The position numbers were made by a program, and so were the translations under genes. Below the pieces are notes generated by a model that saw only the letters and a program-made list of their open reading frames with translations, was not told where the DNA came from and ran no database searches. From contig DDEI01000028.1 of NCBI GenBank assembly GCA_002336675.1, forward strand, positions 27,280 to 41,342: a DNA stretch of 14,063 nucleotides. The letters are read 5' to 3'. This document shows, piece by piece, positions 6,657 through 13,569 of the stretch. Numbering within the stretch: position 1 is the stretch's first letter; each line of letters starts with the position of its first letter. The DNA is from Flavobacteriales bacterium UBA1958. GTDB taxonomy: Bacteria > Bacteroidota > Bacteroidia > Flavobacteriales_D > Sanyastnellaceae.

Positions 6657-6672
6657 TGGCAGCATCTTTGCC
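6657..6672 (+). promoter_or_regulatory. Sigma-54-like (-24/-12) promoter of grpE-dnaJ
   Basis: TGGCA (6657-6661) and TTGC (6668-6671) are placed so that GG (6658-6659) and GC (6670-6671) are exactly 10 bases apart, as in the sigma-54 consensus TGGCAC-N5-TTGC. Initiation about 12 bases downstream (near 6683) would leave a leader of about 19 bases before grpE. No good TTG/TAnnTTTG promoter is found in the same gap. The match is direct; use by sigma-54 is inferred. Confidence 0.6.
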
Positions 6673-6701
6673 AAGTAGAAGTTAGCCAATAAAACAAAAA
6701 T

Positions 6702-7265
6702 ATGTCTACAAAAAAAGAAGGAAAAGAAACTGAAAAAGTACAACAAGAAGAAGTAGTTAATCCAAAAGCTGAGAAGGAATCTAAAGACACGGCCGAAACT
6801 ACAGAACCTACCCTTTCACCAATAGAATTAGCGGAGAAGGAATCTAAAGAGTGGAAGGATAAATACTTAAGACTTTATGCTGAGTTCGATAATTTCAGAA
6901 AGAGAAACGCTAAGGAAAGAATCGATCTAATTAAGTCTGCTAGTTCAGATTTACTAAAAGATATAATACCAGCCTTAGATGATTTTGATAGAGCTATAAC
7001 TGCCAACGCTACAAATGATGACATAGATGCGGTTAAAGAAGGTTTCGAATTAATAAGAGGTAAAACTTTTAGAGTTCTAGAAGGTAAAGGACTCGTGGCT
7101 ATGGACTCAATAGGGAAGCCATTCGATGTGGAGCACCACGAAGCTATAACAAATATTCCAGCACCCTCTGAGGACATGAAGAACAATGTAGTAGATGTCA
7201 TAGAAAAAGGCTACTTCTTGAATGACAAGGTACTTAGGTTCGCTAAGGTGGTAGTTGGGCAATAA
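6702..7265 (+). CDS. grpE: GrpE, nucleotide exchange factor of DnaK
   Basis: Cytoplasmic co-chaperone that releases ADP from DnaK and so resets its substrate cycle. The 187-residue protein has a charged, low-complexity N-terminus (residues 1-40). A long helix for dimerisation follows (about 45-95; EWKDKYLRLYAEFDNFRKR is the family signature start). The C-terminal beta domain ends with GYFLNDKVLRFAKVVVGQ, matching the GrpE family pattern. It lies 17 bases before dnaJ and shares the sigma-54-like promoter, so the pair is probably induced together. dnaK is not adjacent. There is no Shine-Dalgarno sequence; the leader is A-rich. Confidence 0.97.
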   Translation: MSTKKEGKETEKVQQEEVVNPKAEKESKDTAETTEPTLSPIELAEKESKEWKDKYLRLYAEFDNFRKRNAKERIDLIKSASSDLLKDIIPALDDFDRAITANATNDDIDAVKEGFELIRGKTFRVLEGKGLVAMDSIGKPFDVEHHEAITNIPAPSEDMKNNVVDVIEKGYFLNDKVLRFAKVVVGQ

Positions 7266-7282
7266 TTATAAAAGAATTTTAG

Positions 7283-8404
7283 ATGTCAAAAAGAGATTAC
7301 TACGAAATATTAGATTTAAGTAAAGGAGCCTCTGACGGAGAGATAAAAAAAGCTTATCGAAAGATGGCAATTAAGTATCATCCTGATAAAAACCCAGATG
7401 ATTCATCTGCTGAAGCTAAATTTAAAGAGGCCGCTGAGGCTTATGATATATTAAGTGACGGAAACAAAAAAGCACGCTACGATCAATATGGACACGCCGG
7501 AATGGGCCAAGGCGGAGGTTTTGGTGGCGGTGGCGGAATGAATATGGACGATATTTTCAGCCAGTTCGGTGACATCTTCGGAGGCGGAGGTGGTGGAGGA
7601 TTTGGTGGCTTCGGAGGCGGAGGCAGAAGAACTCGAAGAGTAAAAGGTTCTAACCTAAGAATTAAGGTTAAACTCTCTCTAGCAGAAATAGCCGCAGGAG
7701 TTCAAAAAAAAATAAAAGTATTCAAGCTAGTAAATGTAGATGGAGTTGAATATGGTGAATGCTCTACATGTCGCGGAACAGGACAAATCACTAGGGTATC
7801 CAACACCATTCTTGGACAAATGCAAACAAGTGCAACCTGCACTACTTGTCATGGCTCAGGCCAGAAAATCACTAGCAGGCCTAAAGGAACTGATGAGAAT
7901 GGACTGGACAGAAAAGAGGAAGTTGTAACCATCGACATTCCAGCTGGTGTAGAGGAGGGAATGCAGCTTAATGTTAGTGGTAAAGGAAATGCAGCTCCAT
8001 TTGGAGGAGTCCCTGGAGATTTAATAGTACTTATCGAGGAGGAGGAACACCTAGAATTGCACCGTGAAGGACAAAATTTACATTATGATCTCTACGTAAA
8101 CTTTATAGATGCAGCGATAGGTAATCAGGTGGAAGTGCCATTAATAGAGGGGAAAGCTAAGATTAAGATCGAAGCTGGAACGCAGAGTGGAAAAACTCTA
8201 AGGCTAAAAGGAAAAGGACTTCCCTCTGTTCAATCATACGGAAGCGGTGATTTACTGGTTCATTTTAATGTTTGGACACCCCAGAAGTTAAGCTCTGAAG
8301 AAAAAGATGTCTTACAGAAACTTAAAGACTCTGAAAACTTCAATCCTCAACCTGGATCTAAGGACAAGGGCTTTTTTAAGAAAGTAAAAGAAATGTTCAG
8401 TTAA
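7283..8404 (+). CDS. dnaJ: DnaJ (Hsp40) co-chaperone with only two of four zinc motifs
   Basis: Delivers unfolded clients to DnaK and stimulates its ATPase. In its 373 residues the J domain has HPD at 33-35. The G/F-rich linker covers about 75-115, with two DIF-type motifs (MDDIFSQFGDIF). The C-terminal client-binding domains follow, from about 215. The zinc region is reduced: CSTCRGTG (160-167) and CTTCHGSG (186-193), which align with motifs II and III, are kept. The places of motif I (about 146-153) and motif IV (about 200-207, PKGTDENG) have no cysteines. So zinc centre II can form but centre I cannot. Flanking residues such as NTILGQMQ are typical, so this is a true DnaJ and not a CbpA. 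It is second in the grpE operon and a terminator follows. Confidence 0.96.
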   Translation: MSKRDYYEILDLSKGASDGEIKKAYRKMAIKYHPDKNPDDSSAEAKFKEAAEAYDILSDGNKKARYDQYGHAGMGQGGGFGGGGGMNMDDIFSQFGDIFGGGGGGGFGGFGGGGRRTRRVKGSNLRIKVKLSLAEIAAGVQKKIKVFKLVNVDGVEYGECSTCRGTGQITRVSNTILGQMQTSATCTTCHGSGQKITSRPKGTDENGLDRKEEVVTIDIPAGVEEGMQLNVSGKGNAAPFGGVPGDLIVLIEEEEHLELHREGQNLHYDLYVNFIDAAIGNQVEVPLIEGKAKIKIEAGTQSGKTLRLKGKGLPSVQSYGSGDLLVHFNVWTPQKLSSEEKDVLQKLKDSENFNPQPGSKDKGFFKKVKEMFS

Positions 8405-8432
8405 GAAATAAATCACTGAACACCTCAATTAT

Positions 8433-8477
8433 AAAGGACAGGAGTTAACATCTTTTTAGGAGCTTCTGTCCTTTTTT
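8433..8477 (+). terminator. Intrinsic terminator after dnaJ
   Basis: AAAGGACAG (8433-8441) pairs with CTGTCCTTT (8466-8474). Five further pairs, two of them G-T, give a 14-bp stem with a 14-base loop, followed by a T-run to 8477. It separates grpE-dnaJ from the ABC transporter genes. Confidence 0.8.
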
Positions 8478-8508
8478 ATGCTCTAAATATTAAGAAATTT
8501 TAGATTTG
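8477..8508 (+). promoter_or_regulatory. Candidate promoter of the ABC transporter-ppx operon
   Basis: TAGATTTG (8501-8508) matches the -7 consensus TAnnTTTG exactly. Twenty bases upstream is TATG (8477-8480), a one-mismatch version of the TTTG -33 element. Initiation near 8512 gives a leader of about 16 bases. It lies directly after the dnaJ terminator, where a new promoter is expected. Confidence 0.5.
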
Positions 8509-8527
8509 TATTAAACCATTTTTTTAA

Positions 8528-9463
8528 ATGTCAAAACTCATACTAGAAGCCAAACATATCGTTAAGAACTATGCTAGCCACAGAGCGTTAAATGATGTAA
8601 GCATAGCCGTTCCTGAAAAAACTATTTTTGGGTTATTAGGCCCTAATGGTGCTGGTAAAACCTCATTAATTAGGATAATCAATCAAATCACAGGACCAGA
8701 CTCTGGTGATATTTTTTTAGATGGGGAACTATTAAACCGAGCACACATTAAAGACATCGGTTATTTGCCAGAAGAAAGAGGTTTGTACAAAAAAATGAAA
8801 GTAGGAGAGCAAGCGTTGTATCTAGCTCAGCTCAAAGGCATGGACAAAGCTGTAGCTAAGGCCAAACTCATGGATTGGTTTGAACGATTCGAGATATCTG
8901 AATGGTGGAATAAAAAAGTGGATGAGCTATCTAAAGGAATGGCTCAAAAAATTCAGTTCATCACGACTGTACTCCATGAACCTAAGCTTTTAATATTAGA
9001 TGAACCATTTAGTGGATTCGACCCAATTAATACTAACCTAGTAAAATCTGAAATACTAAGATTAAAAGAAAAAGGAACAAGTATCATTTTATCTACTCAC
9101 AACATGGATTCTGTGGAGGAGATCTGTGACTCTATAGCCCTCATTAACAAGAGTGAGAAATTACTAGACGGGACTGTGAAAGATATTAAGGACCAGTTTA
9201 AAACTCAAACCTACGAACTTGATTTCACCGGAAGTATTATAGGGTTTACCAACGCCCTTTGGACTAACTTCGAATTACTAGAAAAAGAAACTGAAGGAGA
9301 TAATCATAAGTGCAAAGTGAAAATCCTAAACAACAAGATGGGATTAAACGAACTTCTTTCAGCTACTTTACCTGAAGTGAAGTTCAATAGCGTAAGCGAA
9401 GTAGTCCCTAGCATGAACGACATCTTTATTCAAGTAATAGAGGCCAAAAACGCACAATCATGA
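8528..9463 (+). CDS. ABC exporter ATP-binding protein, NatA-like
   Basis: ATPase subunit of an ABC-2-type exporter, acting at the cytoplasmic face of the inner membrane. In its 311 residues Walker A is GPNGAGKT (38-45), the signature is LSKGMAQK (134-141), Walker B is LLILDEP (154-160) and the H-loop His is 191 (STHNM). The Q-loop region reads GYLPEERGLY, with no Gln; this variant is, as I recall, common in the NatA/DUF4162 group. About 90 C-terminal residues form the accessory domain of that group. Its stop overlaps the permease start (ATGA), which ties the two into one transporter. Family members export Na+ or unknown compounds; the substrate cannot be inferred. Confidence 0.94.
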   Translation: MSKLILEAKHIVKNYASHRALNDVSIAVPEKTIFGLLGPNGAGKTSLIRIINQITGPDSGDIFLDGELLNRAHIKDIGYLPEERGLYKKMKVGEQALYLAQLKGMDKAVAKAKLMDWFERFEISEWWNKKVDELSKGMAQKIQFITTVLHEPKLLILDEPFSGFDPINTNLVKSEILRLKEKGTSIILSTHNMDSVEEICDSIALINKSEKLLDGTVKDIKDQFKTQTYELDFTGSIIGFTNALWTNFELLEKETEGDNHKCKVKILNNKMGLNELLSATLPEVKFNSVSEVVPSMNDIFIQVIEAKNAQS

Positions 9464-10818
9464 ATAAAACCTCATTAATCATTAAAAGAGAATATTTAAC
9501 TCGGGTTACGAAAAAGTCTTTCCTAATAGTCACCTTTTTAGTTCCCTTTCTCTTCGTAGCTGTATTTGCTGGAGTTATCGCTTTGGGCCTTTCGGATAGC
9601 ACCAACCATAATGTTCTCGTGGTAGATTCTTCCGGTATTTTATCTAATAATATAAATGGTAAGATTATCCCTTTCAACACAGAAAGATGGAAAAACGCTA
9701 AAGACAGTAGCATCGTTTACAACTTTACTCACGAAGAAATGGAGGTTCAAGCATTTCTCGATAGCGACTATACTTTAAAGATAAGTGTAGATGATCAGAC
9801 AGTGAATGATGAGAATGTACCTATGCTCTATAAGGAGCTTCCTTCAAGCATTATATCTAATAAGATAGAAAACAATCTGCAAGATGATTTTCAGGAATAC
9901 ACTTGGGAGACATTCTTAAATGTAAAGCCTGAAGAATATAAAAAAGCAGAGGTTAACATTGATTTAGTAGAACAAGATGCCGAGAATTTAGATGTAGAAG
10001 ACCCACATTTAAGAACAAGAGGTTGGATAGGCTACGGCTTATCTCTTATAATCTATATGACTATTTTTCTTTTCGGCTCTTTAGTGATGAGAGGAGTACT
10101 GGAAGAAAAAATGAGTCGTATAGTAGAAGTACTTATCTCTTCCGTAAAACCATTCCAACTCTTAATGGGGAAAATAATAGGCGTTGGGCTAGTAGGACTT
10201 ACCCAGTTCATACTCTGGATTGGCCTTTTTGCTGTGATTTCAGCAGTAGGGATTGGCATTATATCTAGTCAGACTAATGTTTCTGAATTAGCCGATCAAT
10301 TAGAAAACGGTAGTGTAATATCTAAAGATGCATCTCTAGAACAAGCTTTAGCTAGCATGGGGCAGGCAGGGGATTATATAGAAGCTGCATTTTCCATGAA
10401 TTGGACATTAGTAGCCCTCTGCTTTATATTCTATTTTTTAGGTGGCTATCTGCTTTATGGTTCGCTAATGGCAGCGGCTGGATCAGCAGTAGACGCAGAA
10501 GCAGATTCTCAACAATTCTTAGTCCCCATAACTATTCCTTTGATAGCTGCTATTATGTTATCTCAGCTAGTCATCGTAAACCCCGAAAGTACCATAGCTA
10601 CAGTGTTTAGCATTTTTCCTCTCACCTCTCCTATTATTATGCTAGTGAGAGTTTCAATGGGTAGTTTTGAATGGTGGGAATTAGCCCTTTCCATAATAGT
10701 CCTTATCGCTACTTTTATAGGAACGGTGGCCCTAGCAGGTAAAATATACAGAACCGGAATTCTGATGTACGGAAAGAAGGTTTCTTATATGGAACTATGG
10801 AAATGGTTAAAGTACTAG
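9460..10818 (+). CDS. ABC exporter permease, NatB-like (ABC-2 type)
   Basis: Membrane subunit partnered with the ATPase that overlaps it by 4 bases. The 452 residues begin with REYLTRVTKKSFLIVTFLVP and a first membrane helix (about 23-45). A large domain of about 145 residues follows, expected outside the inner membrane. Several more helices cluster between about 190 and 440. The cytoplasmic segment EEKMSRIVEVLISSVKPFQL, leading into MGKIIG, is the NatB/YhaP-type coupling motif. A second soluble stretch (about 270-310) lies between helices. The architecture supports export and not import, and no binding-protein gene is nearby. ppx begins one base after the stop. Confidence 0.92.
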   Translation: MNKTSLIIKREYLTRVTKKSFLIVTFLVPFLFVAVFAGVIALGLSDSTNHNVLVVDSSGILSNNINGKIIPFNTERWKNAKDSSIVYNFTHEEMEVQAFLDSDYTLKISVDDQTVNDENVPMLYKELPSSIISNKIENNLQDDFQEYTWETFLNVKPEEYKKAEVNIDLVEQDAENLDVEDPHLRTRGWIGYGLSLIIYMTIFLFGSLVMRGVLEEKMSRIVEVLISSVKPFQLLMGKIIGVGLVGLTQFILWIGLFAVISAVGIGIISSQTNVSELADQLENGSVISKDASLEQALASMGQAGDYIEAAFSMNWTLVALCFIFYFLGGYLLYGSLMAAAGSAVDAEADSQQFLVPITIPLIAAIMLSQLVIVNPESTIATVFSIFPLTSPIIMLVRVSMGSFEWWELALSIIVLIATFIGTVALAGKIYRTGILMYGKKVSYMELWKWLKY

Positions 10819-10819
10819 T

Positions 10820-11746
10820 ATGCGCGTAGCAATAATTGACCTAGGGACAAACACCTTCAATCTGTTGATTGCGGAAATCACTGACAGTGCTTTCAAAGTC
10901 ATAGTTAAAGAAAAACAAGCAGTTAAACTTGGTAAATCTGGATTAGAACAAGGCCAAATTATGCCCGATGCTTTTGTTAGAGGAGTTAAAGCCATGGTTC
11001 ACTATAAAAACGTTATAGGCCAACATAAGGTAACAGAAATTAAAGCTATCGCTACTTCTGCTATGAGGGATTCTTCTAACTCAGGGGAGTTTCAAAAAAA
11101 AATTCTCAAGTCTACTGGAATACAAATAGAGATTATATCAGGTCAAGAAGAAGCTTCTCTAATACAAAAAGGAGTCGAACTAACTTTACCAGAAGGCTTG
11201 GAGGATTACCTTATTATGGATGTGGGTGGAGGTAGTACTGAATTTATTATCGTAAAAAACAAGTTAGTCGTTTGGTCCAAAAGCTATAACCTAGGAGTAA
11301 GCAGATTATTAGATTGGTTAAATCCTTCTGATCCTATTTCAGCGGCTGAAAGAGAAAGCTTATCGCGAAGACTTTCTCTTGAGTTAAAGGACTTGTATGA
11401 AGCCATTGCTGCGTATAAGACAACTACACTAATAGGCAGTAGCGGATCATTCGACTCTATTCACGATATGCTACAGTGGGATTTACACAAAGACTACTCG
11501 TCCAATAAAATAGACTTTAATGAAATTATTCTCTCAGATTTTTTCTCACTACACGATAAATTGGTAGCTTCTACTCTAAAAGAAAGACAATTTACAAATG
11601 GATTGCTCCCTATGCGCACCGACATGATGGTCATTTCGAGTCTAGAAATTTTTGAGGTGATTAGAGCGACTAAAATCAGCAAGCTATTTCGGTCATCATA
11701 TGCGCTAAAAGAAGGATTATTATCTTCAATGACTCCAATCGAATAA
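10820..11746 (+). CDS. Ppx/GppA family phosphatase, short form
   Basis: Member of the ASKHA fold that hydrolyses polyphosphate or pppGpp. The phosphate-binding loops are visible: DLGTNTFNLLI (residues 7-17) and DVGGGSTEF (134-142). The catalytic-glutamate region SGQEEASLIQKGV (107-119) and the conserved ATSAMRD (78-84) lie between them. At 308 residues it holds only the two-domain core and lacks the C-terminal HD-like domain of E. coli PPX. It starts one base after the permease stop and so is almost certainly translated from the same mRNA. Which substrate it uses cannot be decided from sequence. It is followed by a response regulator, which would fit a stress-signalling role, as inference. 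Confidence 0.93.
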   Translation: MRVAIIDLGTNTFNLLIAEITDSAFKVIVKEKQAVKLGKSGLEQGQIMPDAFVRGVKAMVHYKNVIGQHKVTEIKAIATSAMRDSSNSGEFQKKILKSTGIQIEIISGQEEASLIQKGVELTLPEGLEDYLIMDVGGGSTEFIIVKNKLVVWSKSYNLGVSRLLDWLNPSDPISAAERESLSRRLSLELKDLYEAIAAYKTTTLIGSSGSFDSIHDMLQWDLHKDYSSNKIDFNEIILSDFFSLHDKLVASTLKERQFTNGLLPMRTDMMVISSLEIFEVIRATKISKLFRSSYALKEGLLSSMTPIE

Positions 11747-11785
11747 TTGGAATAATAATTGAACTTAAACACAACAAAAAAAAAC

Positions 11786-12958
11786 ATGTCAAAAATATTA
11801 GTGATAGATGATGAAGCTCCAATAAGAAATTCTTTAAAGGAAATTTTAGAATACGAGAAATATCAAGTAGATATAGCAGAAGACGGATCTGCAGGAATTC
11901 ATCTGTTAAGTAAGAAAAAGTTTGATGTTATTTTTTGTGACATCAAGATGCCTAAAATGGATGGCTTGGAAGTTTTAAGTAAAATCCAAGAATTAAGTTT
12001 AGATATTCCTGTAATAATGATCTCTGGTCATGGAACTGTTGATACTGCAGTCGATGCTTTAAAAAATGGTGCCTATGATTTCATACAAAAGCCATTAGAT
12101 CTAAATAGAATTTTAGTTACTCTAAGAAATGCTACCGACCAATCTAAATTAGTCAGGGAAACTCAAATTCTCAAAAAGAAAATTTATGCCAGTAAGACTT
12201 CTGATATCGTGGGGAAATCAAGATCTATTCAAGAGATCAAAGATATGATAGACACTGTTTCTCCCACTGATGCTAGAGTTCTAATTACTGGCGGTAACGG
12301 CTCAGGAAAAGAACTAGTAGCCAGACAGCTACATGAAAAAAGCGCTAGACATCAAGCACCGTTTATAGAAGTAAACTGTGCCGCTATTCCAAGTGAGTTA
12401 ATAGAAAGTGAACTTTTCGGCCATGAAAAAGGAGCATTTACATCAGCTATTAAACAGCGTAAAGGCAAGTTTGAACAAGCTGACGGAGGTACCCTATTTT
12501 TAGATGAAATAGGAGACATGAGCTCAAGCGCTCAAGCAAAAGTACTAAGAGCACTTCAAGAAAACCAAATCACTAGAGTAGGAGGTGAGAAAAATATCAA
12601 AGTTAATGTTAGAATTCTAGCTGCTACGAATAAAAATCTCAGAGAAGAAATAGATGCAGGAAGATTCAGAGAGGATTTATTTCACAGACTGAGTGTAATT
12701 CTTATTCATGTCCCAGGTTTAAATGAAAGAAGAGATGATATTCCACTCCTAGCTGATTTTTTCATTACTAAAATTTGTAATGAATATGGAATGGCCAAAA
12801 AGAAAATAGATGATAAAGCGCTAAAAGAACTTCAACTAGTGAACTGGACTGGAAATATTAGAGAGTTTAGAAACATTATAGAAAGACTAATAATTCTATG
12901 TCCAGAAATAATAGAGGCTGAACATGTCAAACAATATGCCAACCCTAACCCTGAGTAA
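11786..12958 (+). CDS. NtrC-type sigma-54 response regulator lacking the Fis DNA-binding domain
   Basis: A receiver domain (about 1-118) has acidic Asp8/Asp9, phospho-acceptor Asp52 (FCDIKMPKMDG), Ser80 and Lys102. A sigma-54 AAA+ domain follows (about 140-385): Walker A TGGNGSGKE (168-176), Walker B TLFLDEIGDM (Asp240-Glu241), ATNKNL, FREDLFHRLSV and the sensor II region NWTGNIREFRN. The sigma-54 contact loop reads GAFTSA (216-221) where most family members have GAFTGA. At 390 residues the protein stops right after the AAA+ C-terminal helices, and no Fis-type helix-turn-helix is present in any nearby frame. No histidine kinase is adjacent. The start is the ATG at 11786; an upstream TTG at 11759 would add residues outside the receiver fold. 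It probably belongs to the ABC-ppx operon. Confidence 0.94.
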   Translation: MSKILVIDDEAPIRNSLKEILEYEKYQVDIAEDGSAGIHLLSKKKFDVIFCDIKMPKMDGLEVLSKIQELSLDIPVIMISGHGTVDTAVDALKNGAYDFIQKPLDLNRILVTLRNATDQSKLVRETQILKKKIYASKTSDIVGKSRSIQEIKDMIDTVSPTDARVLITGGNGSGKELVARQLHEKSARHQAPFIEVNCAAIPSELIESELFGHEKGAFTSAIKQRKGKFEQADGGTLFLDEIGDMSSSAQAKVLRALQENQITRVGGEKNIKVNVRILAATNKNLREEIDAGRFREDLFHRLSVILIHVPGLNERRDDIPLLADFFITKICNEYGMAKKKIDDKALKELQLVNWTGNIREFRNIIERLIILCPEIIEAEHVKQYANPNPE

Positions 12959-13064
12959 AAAGATCTTTTACTTTTCACACGAAAAGAGGCAACCCAGACA
13001 ACATTTCAACGTCATATTTACGAGGTCTTCTTGAAAAGGTTTCATTAAACACTAAAATCCAGAA

Positions 13065-13532
13065 ATGATGGAATTATTCACTAACATACTTTCGCGCACT
13101 ACAACCATGTTTTCTCACATGAGTACGGCAATGATGATAGTTCTTCCTCTTCTAATCATAATAGGGCTTGTAGCTAAATGGAGGCTTTTTGATAAATGCG
13201 GATTATCTAATAAAGAAATCTTAATAGGAACTTTTCTTCCTCTGTATGATTTTTACTTAACGCTTAAAATTGTCGGAAGGCCTAGCTCACATTTCGGATT
13301 AATCTTTATTCCTTTATTTAACATATTCTTCTTAGTGAAAGTATTATTCGAACTATTAAATAGCTTCGGGAAATTTCACATAATCGATTACACCTTGGCT
13401 ATTTTATTTAGCTTTCTATACTTTTTGAATTTAGGATTAGCTTACAATGAAGTTTATTATGGAACTGTTTATGACAAAACAGATGAAGAATTAGCCCTAA
13501 TGAAAGCCAAGGCCGAAAGAGCCCTTGCTTAA
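13065..13532 (+). CDS. Small inner-membrane protein, unknown function (possibly DUF5684-like)
   Basis: A 155-residue protein with three clear hydrophobic segments: about 22-37 (AMMIVLPLLIIIGLVA), 77-97 (FGLIFIPLFNIFFLVKVLFE) and 107-127. A weaker segment at 52-70 contains FLPLYDFYLTLKIVGRP. The pattern of P-x-(Y/F)-(D/N) followed by LKIVG(R/K)P and a second IPLFN(I) resembles the DUF5684 membrane family, in which it can be fused to signal peptidases, but no peptidase motif is present here. The C-terminus is short and charged. It begins 106 bases after the response regulator with no convincing promoter. The start could be either of two adjacent ATGs. A hairpin inside the alaS 3' end may terminate it. 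The coding call is firm; the role is unknown. Confidence 0.75.
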   Translation: MMELFTNILSRTTTMFSHMSTAMMIVLPLLIIIGLVAKWRLFDKCGLSNKEILIGTFLPLYDFYLTLKIVGRPSSHFGLIFIPLFNIFFLVKVLFELLNSFGKFHIIDYTLAILFSFLYFLNLGLAYNEVYYGTVYDKTDEELALMKAKAERALA

Positions 13533-13569
13533 TTATTTTTCTAGCTGCGTAGAATACTCTTGATAATAT

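Noticed and set aside
7559..7626. GGA/GGC-rich stretch in dnaJ as a G-quadruplex or repeat element
   Set aside because: It encodes the normal glycine-rich linker of DnaJ, and the G-runs are mostly only two bases.
11749..11762. GG-N10-GA before the response regulator, resembling a sigma-54 promoter (TGGAAT-N5-TTGAA)
   Set aside because: The -12 GC is GA and the surrounding DNA is A/T-rich, so the match is weak. Read-through from ppx explains expression.
11759..11785. Nine extra N-terminal codons on the response regulator from a TTG start
   Set aside because: The segment is A-rich leader-like sequence; the receiver domain begins exactly at the ATG at 11786 (MSKILVIDDE).
12957..12968. Palindrome AAAAGATCTTTT after the response regulator as a terminator
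   Set aside because: It has no loop-forming spacer and only a broken, short T-run follows; it is probably chance in A/T-rich DNA.
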